DNA from: Streptomyces morookaense
GTDB lineage: Bacteria; Actinomycetota; Actinomycetes; Streptomycetales; Streptomycetaceae
Direction: 5' to 3'
DNA: 64,000 nt
Assembly: GCF_013030945.1 (NCBI RefSeq)
Contig: NZ_JABBXF010000025.1
Coordinates: 82,651 to 146,650 of the forward strand
Shown: positions 16,256 to 24,436 of the stretch, in pieces
Layout: every line of letters begins with the position of its first letter
How positions within the stretch are numbered: the first letter of the stretch is position 1
Position numbers and translations under genes: made by a program
Notes under the pieces: generated by a model
Databases searched by the model: none
What the model saw: the letters and a program-made list of their open reading frames with translations, nothing else
What the model was told of the DNA's origin: nothing

Positions 16256-19200
16256 CTACCAAGTGAAGAGTCCGACAATCGGGGAGATGGCCTGGTGCAT
16301 CACATGGGCCGTCCTTTCGATCCCCGATATCACCTTTGTGCCGTCCTCAAGGACGCGGGCGCCCGCCCAGATCGCCCCGCTGCCGAAATTTCCGATTTTG
16401 CCGAGCGCCATGCCGGTGACCGCGCTCATCATTGCATCGCTGCCGAAACCATCGGCGTACCAGGCCAGCCCGGCGCTGATTCCGCCCGCAATCATGGATG
16501 CCCCGCCCAGAACGGGCGTGACAACGGCGTCCGCGGCAGGGATGGCAGCCGAAATCGCCGCCGCCGTACCGAGAACGGTGCTCGCGCGGTTGAACCACTG
16601 GGCACCGCTGCGCGCCCAGTCCTTGCCGTCGCACTTGTGGGTGTCGTCCTTCACACACTCATTGCCGACGGACGGAGCCTTGTCGTACTTGGGGTCGTCG
16701 GACGGCTTGGTGCCCTTGTCTGCGTTCTCGTGGGCCTGCCGCGCCAACTCGGCGGCCTTCGCCGCCTCTTCGGCCTGGCGCTTCTGCACCGCGATGGCCT
16801 TGGCCTCACCGGCAGCCTTGTTGGCCGCTGCGGCATCCTGGCCGGCTGCCGTGGCCGACTGGCCGGCGCTGTCGGCCGAGGCCTGGGCGTTCGCCGCCGA
16901 GGCCACGGCCTCGTCGGCGGAGACAGAAGCCTGCTCGGCCGAGTAGTTGGCCTCGCGGCTGGCCTGCTGGGCCGTGACGGCGGCGGCCTTGGCCTGCTTG
17001 GCGGAGTCCGCCGCGGATGCCGCCGATGCGTCGGCCTCGCGAGCCTTGGCCTGCGCCTGCTGGGCGTAGTCACCGGCCTCGTTGGCCGAGCTACGGGCCT
17101 TGTCGGCCCACTCCCCGGCTTCCTTGGCCCTGTTGTGGGCCTTGGCCGCCACCTGGGAGGCCAGGTAGGCGTTCTGGTTCGCCGTCGCCGCGGTACGGGC
17201 GGCGGTGGCGATCATCGACTCCACGGCCTGGACGTGGCTGGCCGTGTCCGCGTCCAGCTGTGCCGCCTTGTAACGGACGCGCGTGACGAAGTCGTGCTGC
17301 ATCCAGGCGGGGCCGTTCATCGCGACCTGGCCGGCCGCCTGCATGTTGGCGCCGCCGTCGTGCATGAGCGCGAGCGTCTGGACGCGGTCGTCCTCGCCCT
17401 GGGCCTGACGATAGCCGGTGCTCAGGAAGGCGTACAGGGCCTTGACGCTGCCGTCGTTCAGGGCGGCGTTGCCCGCATCGTTGACGGCCTTGCCCCCGTT
17501 GTGCATGAGCGCCAGGATCTGGACGCGGTAGTCCTCGGCCTGGATGGTGTAAACACCCTCGGTGAGGAACTTCTCAGCCGCACCAGGGTCGTTGCTCTGC
17601 AGGGTCTTGGTAGCCGCGTCGGCCAGTGCGGGACCACCGACCCGGGCGAGGGCCAGGACCTTCTCGCGGTCGTCCTGCTGCTGGGCCTGCTGGTAGTCCG
17701 CCTTGACCCAGGAGACGACGGCGTCGTCAGGTCCGGCGAGGGCGGCGGCAGCGGCCGTCCGGGTCCAACTGCCGGTGTTGCCCAGCAGATTCACGGCAGC
17801 CTTACGGCCGAGGTCGACCATGGTCGCGGTGTCGATCCCGGGCGCTGACGCCTTGGCCATGAGTTGCTTGGTCGCCTCGTCGGTGACGGCGGCCTGGTTC
17901 TGCGCCTTGGACAGGTCGCTGTGATCGTCCTGGTCGGCCTTCGCGAGCTTCTTCGCCTCCTCGATGCCGCGGTTCGTGTCGGCGTCGAGCTTGGCCTTCT
18001 CGCTGTCGCGGGCGAGCTTTTCGACGTTCTGCGCCTTCGTGACCGCGGCGGAGGCCGCCTTGGCGGCATCCGCGGCGTTGTTGGCGTGCTCGGTGGCCTT
18101 GTTCGCCCAGTCCTTGGCCTTGCCCGCCTGGTCGGCGGCCTCGTCGGCGTCCTTGGCGGCGTTCCTGGCGTGGGTCGCGGCACTCATGGCGGCGTCGTGC
18201 GCGTCGTGCGCGGCCGCGGCGGCCGCGTTGGACAGCGACTGGGCCCGTTGGGCCGCATCGGTGGCCACGGCGGCGGCGTCGTTGGCGACATCGGCGGCCC
18301 GGCGGGCCCGGCGCGACTGCTCGGTGGCCTCGCCGGCGGAAGCGCTGGCGTCCGCCGAGGCGCTGGCCGCGTCCGCGGCGTTCCGTGCGGCGCTCGCGGC
18401 GGACATACCGGCCTTGCTGGCGTTCTCGCTCGCCACAGCGGCGTCGTCGGCGGCCGCTCCGGCGTTCTCGGCGTTCTTGGCCGCGTCGCGTGCCGCTTCG
18501 GCAGCCTTGCGGGCCGCCGACGCCTGGCTCGCGTCGTTCCCGGCTGCGGAGGCGGCGTTGTAGGCGCGTGCTGCCGCCTCGCCGGCGGCAGCGGCGGCGG
18601 CTGCGGCGGCCTGAGCGGCTGCCGCAGCCGTCTGGGCCGCGGAGACGGCCGTGTTGGAGGCCTCGATCGCCGTCTGCGCCGCCTCGGCCGCGCCCTCCGC
18701 GGCAGCGGCGGCGCGGTTGGCGGCCTCGCCGGTGCGTTGGAGGTCGCCCTTGGCGGCTGCAGCCTCCTTGGCCGCCTTCTGGGCGGCCTCCTTGGCCTTG
18801 GTCGCGGCCTCGTCGGCGCGCGCACCGGCCTCCTTGGCGGCGTTGGTCTCGCGCTGGGCCCGCTTGCCCGCCTCCGTGGCCACACCCGCGAGCTGGGAGA
18901 CGGTCAGCGTCTCCTGGTCACGCGAACGAGCCAGGTACTGGCCGGTCTGCAGGAAGTCCCTGACGTCCTGCGGTGATCCGTTCAGCGCGCGCTGGGCGAG
19001 CTTCTGCACCTCCGGACCGCCGGCGTGCATGATGGCCAGGGTCTGGACCCGCTCGTCCTCTTCCTGGGCCTGCTCGCGTCCGGTCTGGAGGAAGGCGTCC
19101 AGCGCCTGCTCGGAACCGTCGTCGAGCGCCTTCTGCGCCGCGGCGCGCACACCGGGCCCACCGTCGTTCAGCACCGACAGGACGGCAACGCGTCGGTCGT

Positions 19201-19630
19201 CGTCCGTCGGGTTCTTGTAACCGCTCTTGACGAACGCGTGGATGTCCGCGTCCGATCCGTCCAGCGCCTTCTCCGCGGCCGCACGGTAACCGGATCCTCC
19301 GGAGGAGAGCAGCTTCAGGACGGCCGCGCGTTCGTCCTCGGCAGTGGCCCGGTCGAGCCCCTGCTGGAGGAAGTTGCGGAGGTCGTCGCCCGAGCCGGTC
19401 AGTGCCTTGGCGGCGGCGTCCTTGGTCGCCATTCCCCCGAGCTGCCAGGCCTGGACCGCCTGCGCACGCGCGTTGTCCGGAAGCGGCGGTCCTGCGGGGT
19501 CGGCCGGGGCCGCCTGCGCCCAGGTCGTGCCGAAAACAGTCGCCGCCATGGTCAGGGCAGCCAGCGCCGCAAGTCTCTTGCGTACGAGGCGCGCACGAGG
19601 CGCGCTCGCCATCGCTATTTCGTTTCTCAT
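16256..19630 (-). CDS. Secreted ALF-repeat/alanine-rich coiled-coil protein, 1124 aa
   Basis: Exported filament-like protein. A signal peptide (LVRKRLAALAALTMAATVFG, cleavage after AQA at ~40) is followed by four or five ALF short repeats (~55-240, each with a pattern like ALDGSDADIHAFVKSG and RVAVLSVLNDGGPGV), a very Ala-rich helical rod (~245-560), a second ALF set (~600-790), a second Ala-rich rod (~790-975), and a distinct C-terminal ~138 residues. This tail has two cysteines (GNECVKDDTHKCDG) and then a hydrophobic Ala/Gly stretch (STVLGTAAAISAAIPAADAV to SAGLAWYADG). ALF repeats have no established function. The architecture (signal, repeats, rod, short variable tip) resembles polymorphic toxins. 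Start has GGGGAT just upstream. Confidence 0.85.
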   Translation of the reverse strand: MRNEIAMASAPRARLVRKRLAALAALTMAATVFGTTWAQAAPADPAGPPLPDNARAQAVQAWQLGGMATKDAAAKALTGSGDDLRNFLQQGLDRATAEDERAAVLKLLSSGGSGYRAAAEKALDGSDADIHAFVKSGYKNPTDDDRRVAVLSVLNDGGPGVRAAAQKALDDGSEQALDAFLQTGREQAQEEDERVQTLAIMHAGGPEVQKLAQRALNGSPQDVRDFLQTGQYLARSRDQETLTVSQLAGVATEAGKRAQRETNAAKEAGARADEAATKAKEAAQKAAKEAAAAKGDLQRTGEAANRAAAAAEGAAEAAQTAIEASNTAVSAAQTAAAAAQAAAAAAAAAGEAAARAYNAASAAGNDASQASAARKAAEAARDAAKNAENAGAAADDAAVASENASKAGMSAASAARNAADAASASADASASAGEATEQSRRARRAADVANDAAAVATDAAQRAQSLSNAAAAAAHDAHDAAMSAATHARNAAKDADEAADQAGKAKDWANKATEHANNAADAAKAASAAVTKAQNVEKLARDSEKAKLDADTNRGIEEAKKLAKADQDDHSDLSKAQNQAAVTDEATKQLMAKASAPGIDTATMVDLGRKAAVNLLGNTGSWTRTAAAAALAGPDDAVVSWVKADYQQAQQQDDREKVLALARVGGPALADAATKTLQSNDPGAAEKFLTEGVYTIQAEDYRVQILALMHNGGKAVNDAGNAALNDGSVKALYAFLSTGYRQAQGEDDRVQTLALMHDGGANMQAAGQVAMNGPAWMQHDFVTRVRYKAAQLDADTASHVQAVESMIATAARTAATANQNAYLASQVAAKAHNRAKEAGEWADKARSSANEAGDYAQQAQAKAREADASAASAADSAKQAKAAAVTAQQASREANYSAEQASVSADEAVASAANAQASADSAGQSATAAGQDAAAANKAAGEAKAIAVQKRQAEEAAKAAELARQAHENADKGTKPSDDPKYDKAPSVGNECVKDDTHKCDGKDWARSGAQWFNRASTVLGTAAAISAAIPAADAVVTPVLGGASMIAGGISAGLAWYADGFGSDAMMSAVTGMALGKIGNFGSGAIWAGARVLEDGTKVISGIERTAHVMHQAISPIVGLFTW

Positions 19631-20056
19631 ATCCCCTCAAAACTTCGCGGGTCCACAAAGAATCCGCAAAGAGTCCCCCACAGATCCCCCAAAGACCCGA
19701 CAAATGGCTGCAGTTGCCGCAGCACAGCGCATGATCGCACAGCGAAAACGGCAAGGGCGCACCATTACCGTCGACTGCGACCCGAGTGGCGAAGAACACG
19801 CACGGCCGGACGTGACGGTGGTTCAACCCCGCTTCTGGGCAAGCCCGTCGAAGTGATATCAATGGGTCTGCCGGTCCGAGCGCAGGGGGCAATGACAAGG
19901 CGCCATCAGGCCAGCATGGATACTCGGGGGAGGTCCGACCAGCCATTCCCGGTTCCTTGCCGGACAGGCACGCGTGCACGTTTCGTGCCGCGCGATTTCC
20001 TATCGCTTTCCATGCGATGTTTTATCGCATTGTTCACGCAAGGGACCTGAAGAACC
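19631..20056. other. Intergenic region between divergent secreted-protein genes
   Basis: About 425 bp, visibly less GC-rich than its surroundings with runs such as GCGAAAACGG and TTTTATCGCATTG. It must hold the promoters of the ALF gene (leftward) and of the 161-residue secreted protein (rightward). Next to the ALF start there are imperfect repeats of AAAGA and TCCCCCA elements (19655-19700). I see no convincing operator or RNA gene. Confidence 0.4.
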
Positions 20057-20542
20057 GTGAAGTTGACCTTCCGCATGCTCGCCGCCGGTACTGTTGCTGC
20101 TGCCGCCGTGCTGGCCGGACCGGCCGCGGCCTTCGCCGACACCCCGCCCACCGGCGTCGAGGACTTCCAGTACCCGCAGGCCGACAAGATCTTCAAGGAG
20201 CGGGGCATCAAGCTGAAGACCGGTGACGGGCACATCGTGCTCGCCACCTGCGGGAGCCGGCCCGGCCTCATAGAGGTCGAGGCGCGGGGCATGCAGGACA
20301 GGGACCCGGTCGGCCACGGCATCTTCTGCTTCCGCGTCACCGGCAAGACCGGCTACCTCAGCCTGGAACTCCCCTCGGTCTACGGCGTGGTGGGCAATGA
20401 CTACGACGTGAACGTCAACATGCAGACGTCCACCGAGACGAAGTCCTTCCCGGTCGACAAGAACAAGTGGACCGCGGTCGGCGAGCCCGCCGACCCGCAG
20501 CGCCGCGACTTCACCCTGCTGGAGATCGTCGCCAAGAGGTAG
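20057..20542 (+). CDS. Small secreted protein, 161 aa
   Basis: Signal peptide MKLTFRMLAAGTVAAAAVLAG with cleavage after FADT or AFA (~28). The mature part of ~133 residues contains two cysteines (VLATCGSRP and GIFCFRVTG) that probably form a disulfide, and beta-strand patterns such as TGYLSLELPSVYGVVGNDYD and VNVNMQTST. I do not recognise the family. The GTG start has GAAGAA upstream. It is followed 49 bp later by the first trypsin-like pseudoprotease, probably in the same transcript. Confidence 0.75.
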   Translation: MKLTFRMLAAGTVAAAAVLAGPAAAFADTPPTGVEDFQYPQADKIFKERGIKLKTGDGHIVLATCGSRPGLIEVEARGMQDRDPVGHGIFCFRVTGKTGYLSLELPSVYGVVGNDYDVNVNMQTSTETKSFPVDKNKWTAVGEPADPQRRDFTLLEIVAKR

Positions 20543-20591
20543 GCGCAGAACACCGCCCCACCTCTTCAGGACTCCAGCAAGGAAACTCCTC

Positions 20592-22190
20592 ATGCCAAGC
20601 AGACGTTCACGCGCCGCATGGACGGCAGGCCTCATCGCCGCCTCCGTCACCATCGGTGTCATGACCGCCGCCCCCGCCAACGCCGTCGTCGGCGACGAGG
20701 CCAAGGACGGCCAGTACACCTTCACCGCCCGGCTCGACATCGGCAGCGGCGCCGGCAAGCGCAGCTGCACCGGTGCGCTGGTGGAGAGCCAGTGGGTGCT
20801 CACCGCAGCCGGCTGCTTCTCCGACGACCCGTCCCAGGGCTACCGCATCCCCGCCGGTGCGCCGAAGGCGAAGACCACCGTCACCGTCGGCCGCACCGAC
20901 CTGACCACCGAGACCGGCACCACCGTCGACGCCGTCGAGCTCGTCCCCCGCGGGGACCGCGACCTCGTCATGGTCCGCCTCGCCAAGCCGGTCGCCGACA
21001 TCGCGCCCGTCTCCGTCGGCAGTTCCGCGCCCCAGCAGGGCGAGGACGTCCGCGTGGCCGGCTACGGCCGCACCCAGGACGAGTGGGTCCCGACCCGCCT
21101 GCACTCCGCCGCCTTCACCACCGGTGCGGTCTCGGCCGGCACCGTCGACCTCGCGGGCAAGCCCGCCGAGGCCACGACCTGCCCAGGCGACGACGGCGCC
21201 CCGGTCTTCCGCGAGAAGAACGGCACCTTCGAGCTCGCCGCCGTCAACACCGGCTCCTGGCAGGGCGGTTGCTTCGGATCGGACGACGCCGAGAAGCGGA
21301 CCGGCGCCACCGGCACCCGCGTCGACGACGTCGCGGACTGGATCCGGCAGACGTACGTCCGCACCCTGCTCTCCCGCGCCGACTGGAAGAACGCCTCCTA
21401 CCTGACCTCGGGTTACTTCACCGGCAAGGGCGCGGCCGACAGCAAGCGCCGCATGGACCTCTTCGTCGTCTGGAAGGACGGCTCGGCCTCCCTCTACCAG
21501 GGCTCCGACGGCAGCGACCCGAAGTACCCGTTCACCGCGGAGTACAAGCTCGCCGGTGCCGGCAGCTACTGGAAGGACGCCCGCGCCGTCACCGGCGGCA
21601 AGTTCGCCCAGGACGGCTCCGAGGGCCTCACCGTCCGCTGGGCCGGCGGCAAGCTCTCGACGTACACCCACGTCGACGAGAACGGCTTCCACGACGAGAA
21701 GACCCTCGCCTACTCCGACACCTGGAAGCGTGCCCGTCTGATCACCGCCGGCCGCTTCGCCACGAACAACCTGCGCGACGACCTGCTCGTCCTGTGGGAC
21801 GACGGCTCGACGTCGATGTACTCCGACACCGGGAAGAACGGTGTCTCCAAGGAGACCCAGCTGACCAAGGCGGACAAGGGCTGGGAGAACGCCGTCGAGA
21901 TGAACGCGGGCGAGTTCACCGGCAAGAAGACCTCGGACCTGATGATCCGCTGGAACGACGGCCAGACCCAGCTCTTCCCGGGCGTCGACACCGCCGGCTA
22001 CCACGGCCGCACCCAGCTCCGCCCCGAGCACTCGGCCTGGGGCGGCGCCGCGCAGATCACGGTCGGCAACTTCACGGACGCCAACGGCCACCCCGACGAC
22101 ATCCTCATCCGCTGGAACGACGGCAACCTCAGCTACTACCCGGGCGTGGACGCAAGCGGCACGCACGGCGAAGTCCAGCTGATCGGCTAG
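20592..22190 (+). CDS. Secreted trypsin-like (S1) pseudoprotease with C-terminal propeller repeats, copy 1
   Basis: 532 residues: signal peptide (cleavage after ANA, ~34), an S1 chymotrypsin-fold domain (~35-255) and repeats of ~48 residues to the end. The S1 domain begins VVGDEAKDGQYTF where trypsins have IVGG. The catalytic His site reads LTAAGC (Gly74 instead of His), the Asp site RDLVMVRL keeps its Asp, and the Ser site reads GDDGAP (Asp201 instead of Ser). Two of three triad residues are therefore lost, so it cannot be a classical serine protease. Repeats such as DLFVVWKDGSASLYQG look like lectin/VCBS propeller blades. A binding or scaffold role is more likely. Confidence 0.88.
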   Translation: MPSRRSRAAWTAGLIAASVTIGVMTAAPANAVVGDEAKDGQYTFTARLDIGSGAGKRSCTGALVESQWVLTAAGCFSDDPSQGYRIPAGAPKAKTTVTVGRTDLTTETGTTVDAVELVPRGDRDLVMVRLAKPVADIAPVSVGSSAPQQGEDVRVAGYGRTQDEWVPTRLHSAAFTTGAVSAGTVDLAGKPAEATTCPGDDGAPVFREKNGTFELAAVNTGSWQGGCFGSDDAEKRTGATGTRVDDVADWIRQTYVRTLLSRADWKNASYLTSGYFTGKGAADSKRRMDLFVVWKDGSASLYQGSDGSDPKYPFTAEYKLAGAGSYWKDARAVTGGKFAQDGSEGLTVRWAGGKLSTYTHVDENGFHDEKTLAYSDTWKRARLITAGRFATNNLRDDLLVLWDDGSTSMYSDTGKNGVSKETQLTKADKGWENAVEMNAGEFTGKKTSDLMIRWNDGQTQLFPGVDTAGYHGRTQLRPEHSAWGGAAQITVGNFTDANGHPDDILIRWNDGNLSYYPGVDASGTHGEVQLIG

Positions 22191-22202
22191 GAGCACACAC
22201 TC

Positions 22203-23753
22203 ATGACCAACAAGACGTCCCGCACCGCGTGGGCAACCACCCTCGTCTCCACGGCCGTTGCCGCCGGCCTGCTCACCGCCGCCCCGGCGCACGCCGTCGT
22301 CGGCGACCCGGCCAAGGACGGCCAGTACGCCTTCACCGCCAAGCTCGACATCGGCACCGGCAGCAGCAAGCGCAGCTGCACCGGCGCGCTCGTCGACCAG
22401 CAGTGGGTGCTCACCGCCGCCAGCTGCTTCGCCGACGACCCCGCCCAGGGCTACCACATCCCCGCCGGCGCACCGAAGCTCAAGACCACCGTCACCATCG
22501 GCCGCACCGACCTCTCGGGCAACGGCGGTACGCAGATGGACGCGATCGACCTCGCCCCGCGCGGTGACCGCGACCTCGTCATGGTCCGCCTCGCCAACCG
22601 CGTCACGAACGTCGCCCCCGTGACCGTCGGCACCGGCGCGCCCCAGCAGGGCGAGGAGCTGCGCGCGGCCGGCTACGGCCGCACCGCGGACGAGTGGGCC
22701 CCCGACCTGCTGCACACCGCCGCCTTCGGCATCGGCAATGTCTCGGCCACCGGCATCGACATCGACGGCAAGACCCCTGCCGGCGCGAGCCTGTGCAAGG
22801 GCGACACCGGCGCGCCCCTCTTCCGTGAGAAGAACGGCACGTTCGAGCTCGCTGCCATCAACACGGCTTCCTGGCAGGGCGGTTGCTTCGGCTCGGACGA
22901 CTCCGAGAAGCGGACCGGCGCCACCGGCAGCCGCGTCGACGACGTCAACACCTGGATCCAGCAACTGCGGCTGACGGGCCGGTCCGGCGAGGTCACCAAC
23001 GTCCTCACCACCGGCAAGTTCAGCGGCAGCGGCCGCACCGATGTCGCCGCCGTGCTGAAGGACGGCTCGCTGGTCTCCTTCTACACGGGCCCGGACGGCG
23101 TCCTCCAGTACGGTCGCGAGCTGTGGGGCGACAAGACCTGGGACGGCAAGAAGCAGATCATCGCCGGTGACTTCAACGGCGACGGCACGACCGACATCAT
23201 GGCCATCGGCCCCGACGGCATGCTGAAGCTGTACCGCGGCACCGACAGCGGCAAGCTCGCCACCGGGCAGAACGCCTGGCGCGACGGCTCCTGGGGCAAG
23301 ATGACGGCCGTCGCCCGCTTCCGCGCGCCCGGCTGGACGCGTGACGGTCTGATCGCGCAGTGGGACGACGGTTCGCTGTTCGCCTACCCGACCGGCCCCG
23401 ACGGTCTGCTGACCGGCCAGCGGCAGGAGATGTGGGGCGACAAGACGTGGACCAAGCGTCTGCTCGCCACCGGCGACTTCAACGGCGACGGCAAGGACGA
23501 CATCGCCGCCGTCTCCACGGCCGGCAGCATGGACCTGTACACGGGCAACGCCAAGGGCTCGTTCGACAAGGCCGGCCGCATGTGGAACGACAACACCTGG
23601 GACACCATGCAGTTCGCCCTGGGCGGCGACTTCGACGGTGACGGCAAGGGCGACATCTTCGCCCGCTGGGGCCGCGGCGACCTGCGCTGGTACCCCGGTG
23701 ACGGCAAGGGGCACCTGGGCGACTCCCGCCCGGCGTGGCCGACGAGCTCCTGA
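22203..23753 (+). CDS. Secreted trypsin-like (S1) pseudoprotease with FG-GAP repeats, copy 2
   Basis: 516 residues, paralogous to copy 1 and starting 12 bp after it. The signal peptide ends near AHA-VVG. The His site reads LTAASC (Ser74), the Asp site is kept in DRDLVMVRL, and the nucleophile site reads GDTGAP (Thr202). The cysteines around these sites are retained, so the fold is probably intact. The C-terminal half has at least five FG-GAP-type blades with calcium loops such as DFNGDGTTDIMAIG and DFNGDGKDDIAAVS, unlike the blade type of copy 1. Closely spaced and probably co-transcribed with copy 1; a terminator follows. Confidence 0.88.
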   Translation: MTNKTSRTAWATTLVSTAVAAGLLTAAPAHAVVGDPAKDGQYAFTAKLDIGTGSSKRSCTGALVDQQWVLTAASCFADDPAQGYHIPAGAPKLKTTVTIGRTDLSGNGGTQMDAIDLAPRGDRDLVMVRLANRVTNVAPVTVGTGAPQQGEELRAAGYGRTADEWAPDLLHTAAFGIGNVSATGIDIDGKTPAGASLCKGDTGAPLFREKNGTFELAAINTASWQGGCFGSDDSEKRTGATGSRVDDVNTWIQQLRLTGRSGEVTNVLTTGKFSGSGRTDVAAVLKDGSLVSFYTGPDGVLQYGRELWGDKTWDGKKQIIAGDFNGDGTTDIMAIGPDGMLKLYRGTDSGKLATGQNAWRDGSWGKMTAVARFRAPGWTRDGLIAQWDDGSLFAYPTGPDGLLTGQRQEMWGDKTWTKRLLATGDFNGDGKDDIAAVSTAGSMDLYTGNAKGSFDKAGRMWNDNTWDTMQFALGGDFDGDGKGDIFARWGRGDLRWYPGDGKGHLGDSRPAWPTSS

Positions 23754-23769
23754 CGCCGACGAACGATCC

Positions 23770-23799
23770 GCGGCCCCTGCCCTCCCGGGCGGGGGCCGC
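23770..23799 (+). terminator. 12-bp stem terminator after pseudoprotease copy 2
   Basis: GCGGCCCCTGCC and GGCGGGGGCCGC flank a short CCTCCC-type loop 17 bp after the stop (one mismatch in the stem). It ends the 20057-23753 transcript. Confidence 0.65.
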
Positions 23800-23920
23800 T
23801 CTGTCGTATACGGCCCGCCAACTCCCCCTGAAAACTTGTCTGTCGGCAGGCAACCTGGGGTACCCGATTCCCGTGTTCCCCAGTAAGACCCGTGAAACGG
23901 TCCACAAGGAGGAAGACGCC

Positions 23921-24328
23921 ATGAATCGCACGTTCCGCCTCGTCTCCGCCACAGCCCTGGCCGTTGCACTCGGCGCGGGCGTCACGGCCACCGCCGTCGC
24001 CGCGCCGACCGCGGCACCGGCCGCCCCGTCCGCCGCCTCGTCGTCCGTGGCCGCCAAGCCCGCTCTGACCGCCAAGGCCGATGTCGCGTCCGTGGACGCC
24101 TGGCAGAACTTCCACGTCACCGGAAAGGCGACGGGCATAGCGGCTGGCACCAAGGTGACTCTGCAGCAGAAGCAGGGCGCCAAGTGGGTTTCGCTGCCCG
24201 CGACCGTGTCGGTCGACAAGAACTCCGCCTATTCGATGCGCGTCAAGCTCGGCATCAAGGGGAAGAACTTCCTGCGCATCGCCGGCGGGGGCGCTGTATC
24301 GCCCGTGTTTACGGTCACAGTGCACTGA
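23921..24328 (+). CDS. Small secreted beta-rich protein, 135 aa
   Basis: Starts MNRTFRLVSATALAVALGAG with AAGGAGG 8 bp upstream, an excellent ribosome site. The signal cleaves near AVAAPT; a 25-residue Ala/Pro/Ser linker follows, then ~85 residues with a bacterial Ig-like feel: DAWQNFHVTGKATGIAAGTK, VTLQQKQGAKWVSL and FLRIAGGGAVSPVFTVTV. Such single Ig-like modules occur in Streptomyces surface proteins. No catalytic residues or cysteines. It has its own terminator, and so appears to be an independent unit inserted between two pseudoprotease copies. Confidence 0.75.
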   Translation: MNRTFRLVSATALAVALGAGVTATAVAAPTAAPAAPSAASSSVAAKPALTAKADVASVDAWQNFHVTGKATGIAAGTKVTLQQKQGAKWVSLPATVSVDKNSAYSMRVKLGIKGKNFLRIAGGGAVSPVFTVTVH

Positions 24329-24353
24329 CCGCGAACAGCACTCATTCCTGCTC

Positions 24354-24384
24354 GAGGCCCTCCGGTAAACCACCGGAGGGCCTC
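24354..24384 (+). terminator. 13-bp stem terminator
   Basis: GAGGCCCTCCGGT pairs perfectly with ACCGGAGGGCCTC around a short loop, 25 bp after the small secreted protein and 52 bp before pseudoprotease copy 3. Confidence 0.8.
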
Positions 24385-24436
24385 ATGCTTTACTTGCCCA
24401 TTACCTGTAATTGATTTGGACACAAGGAATCGCATC

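Noticed and set aside
20607..23969. A 1120-codon open frame antisense to two pseudoprotease genes
   Set aside because: Repeats of Val/Gly/Asp mirror the FG-GAP repeats of the true strand; no start context or domain.
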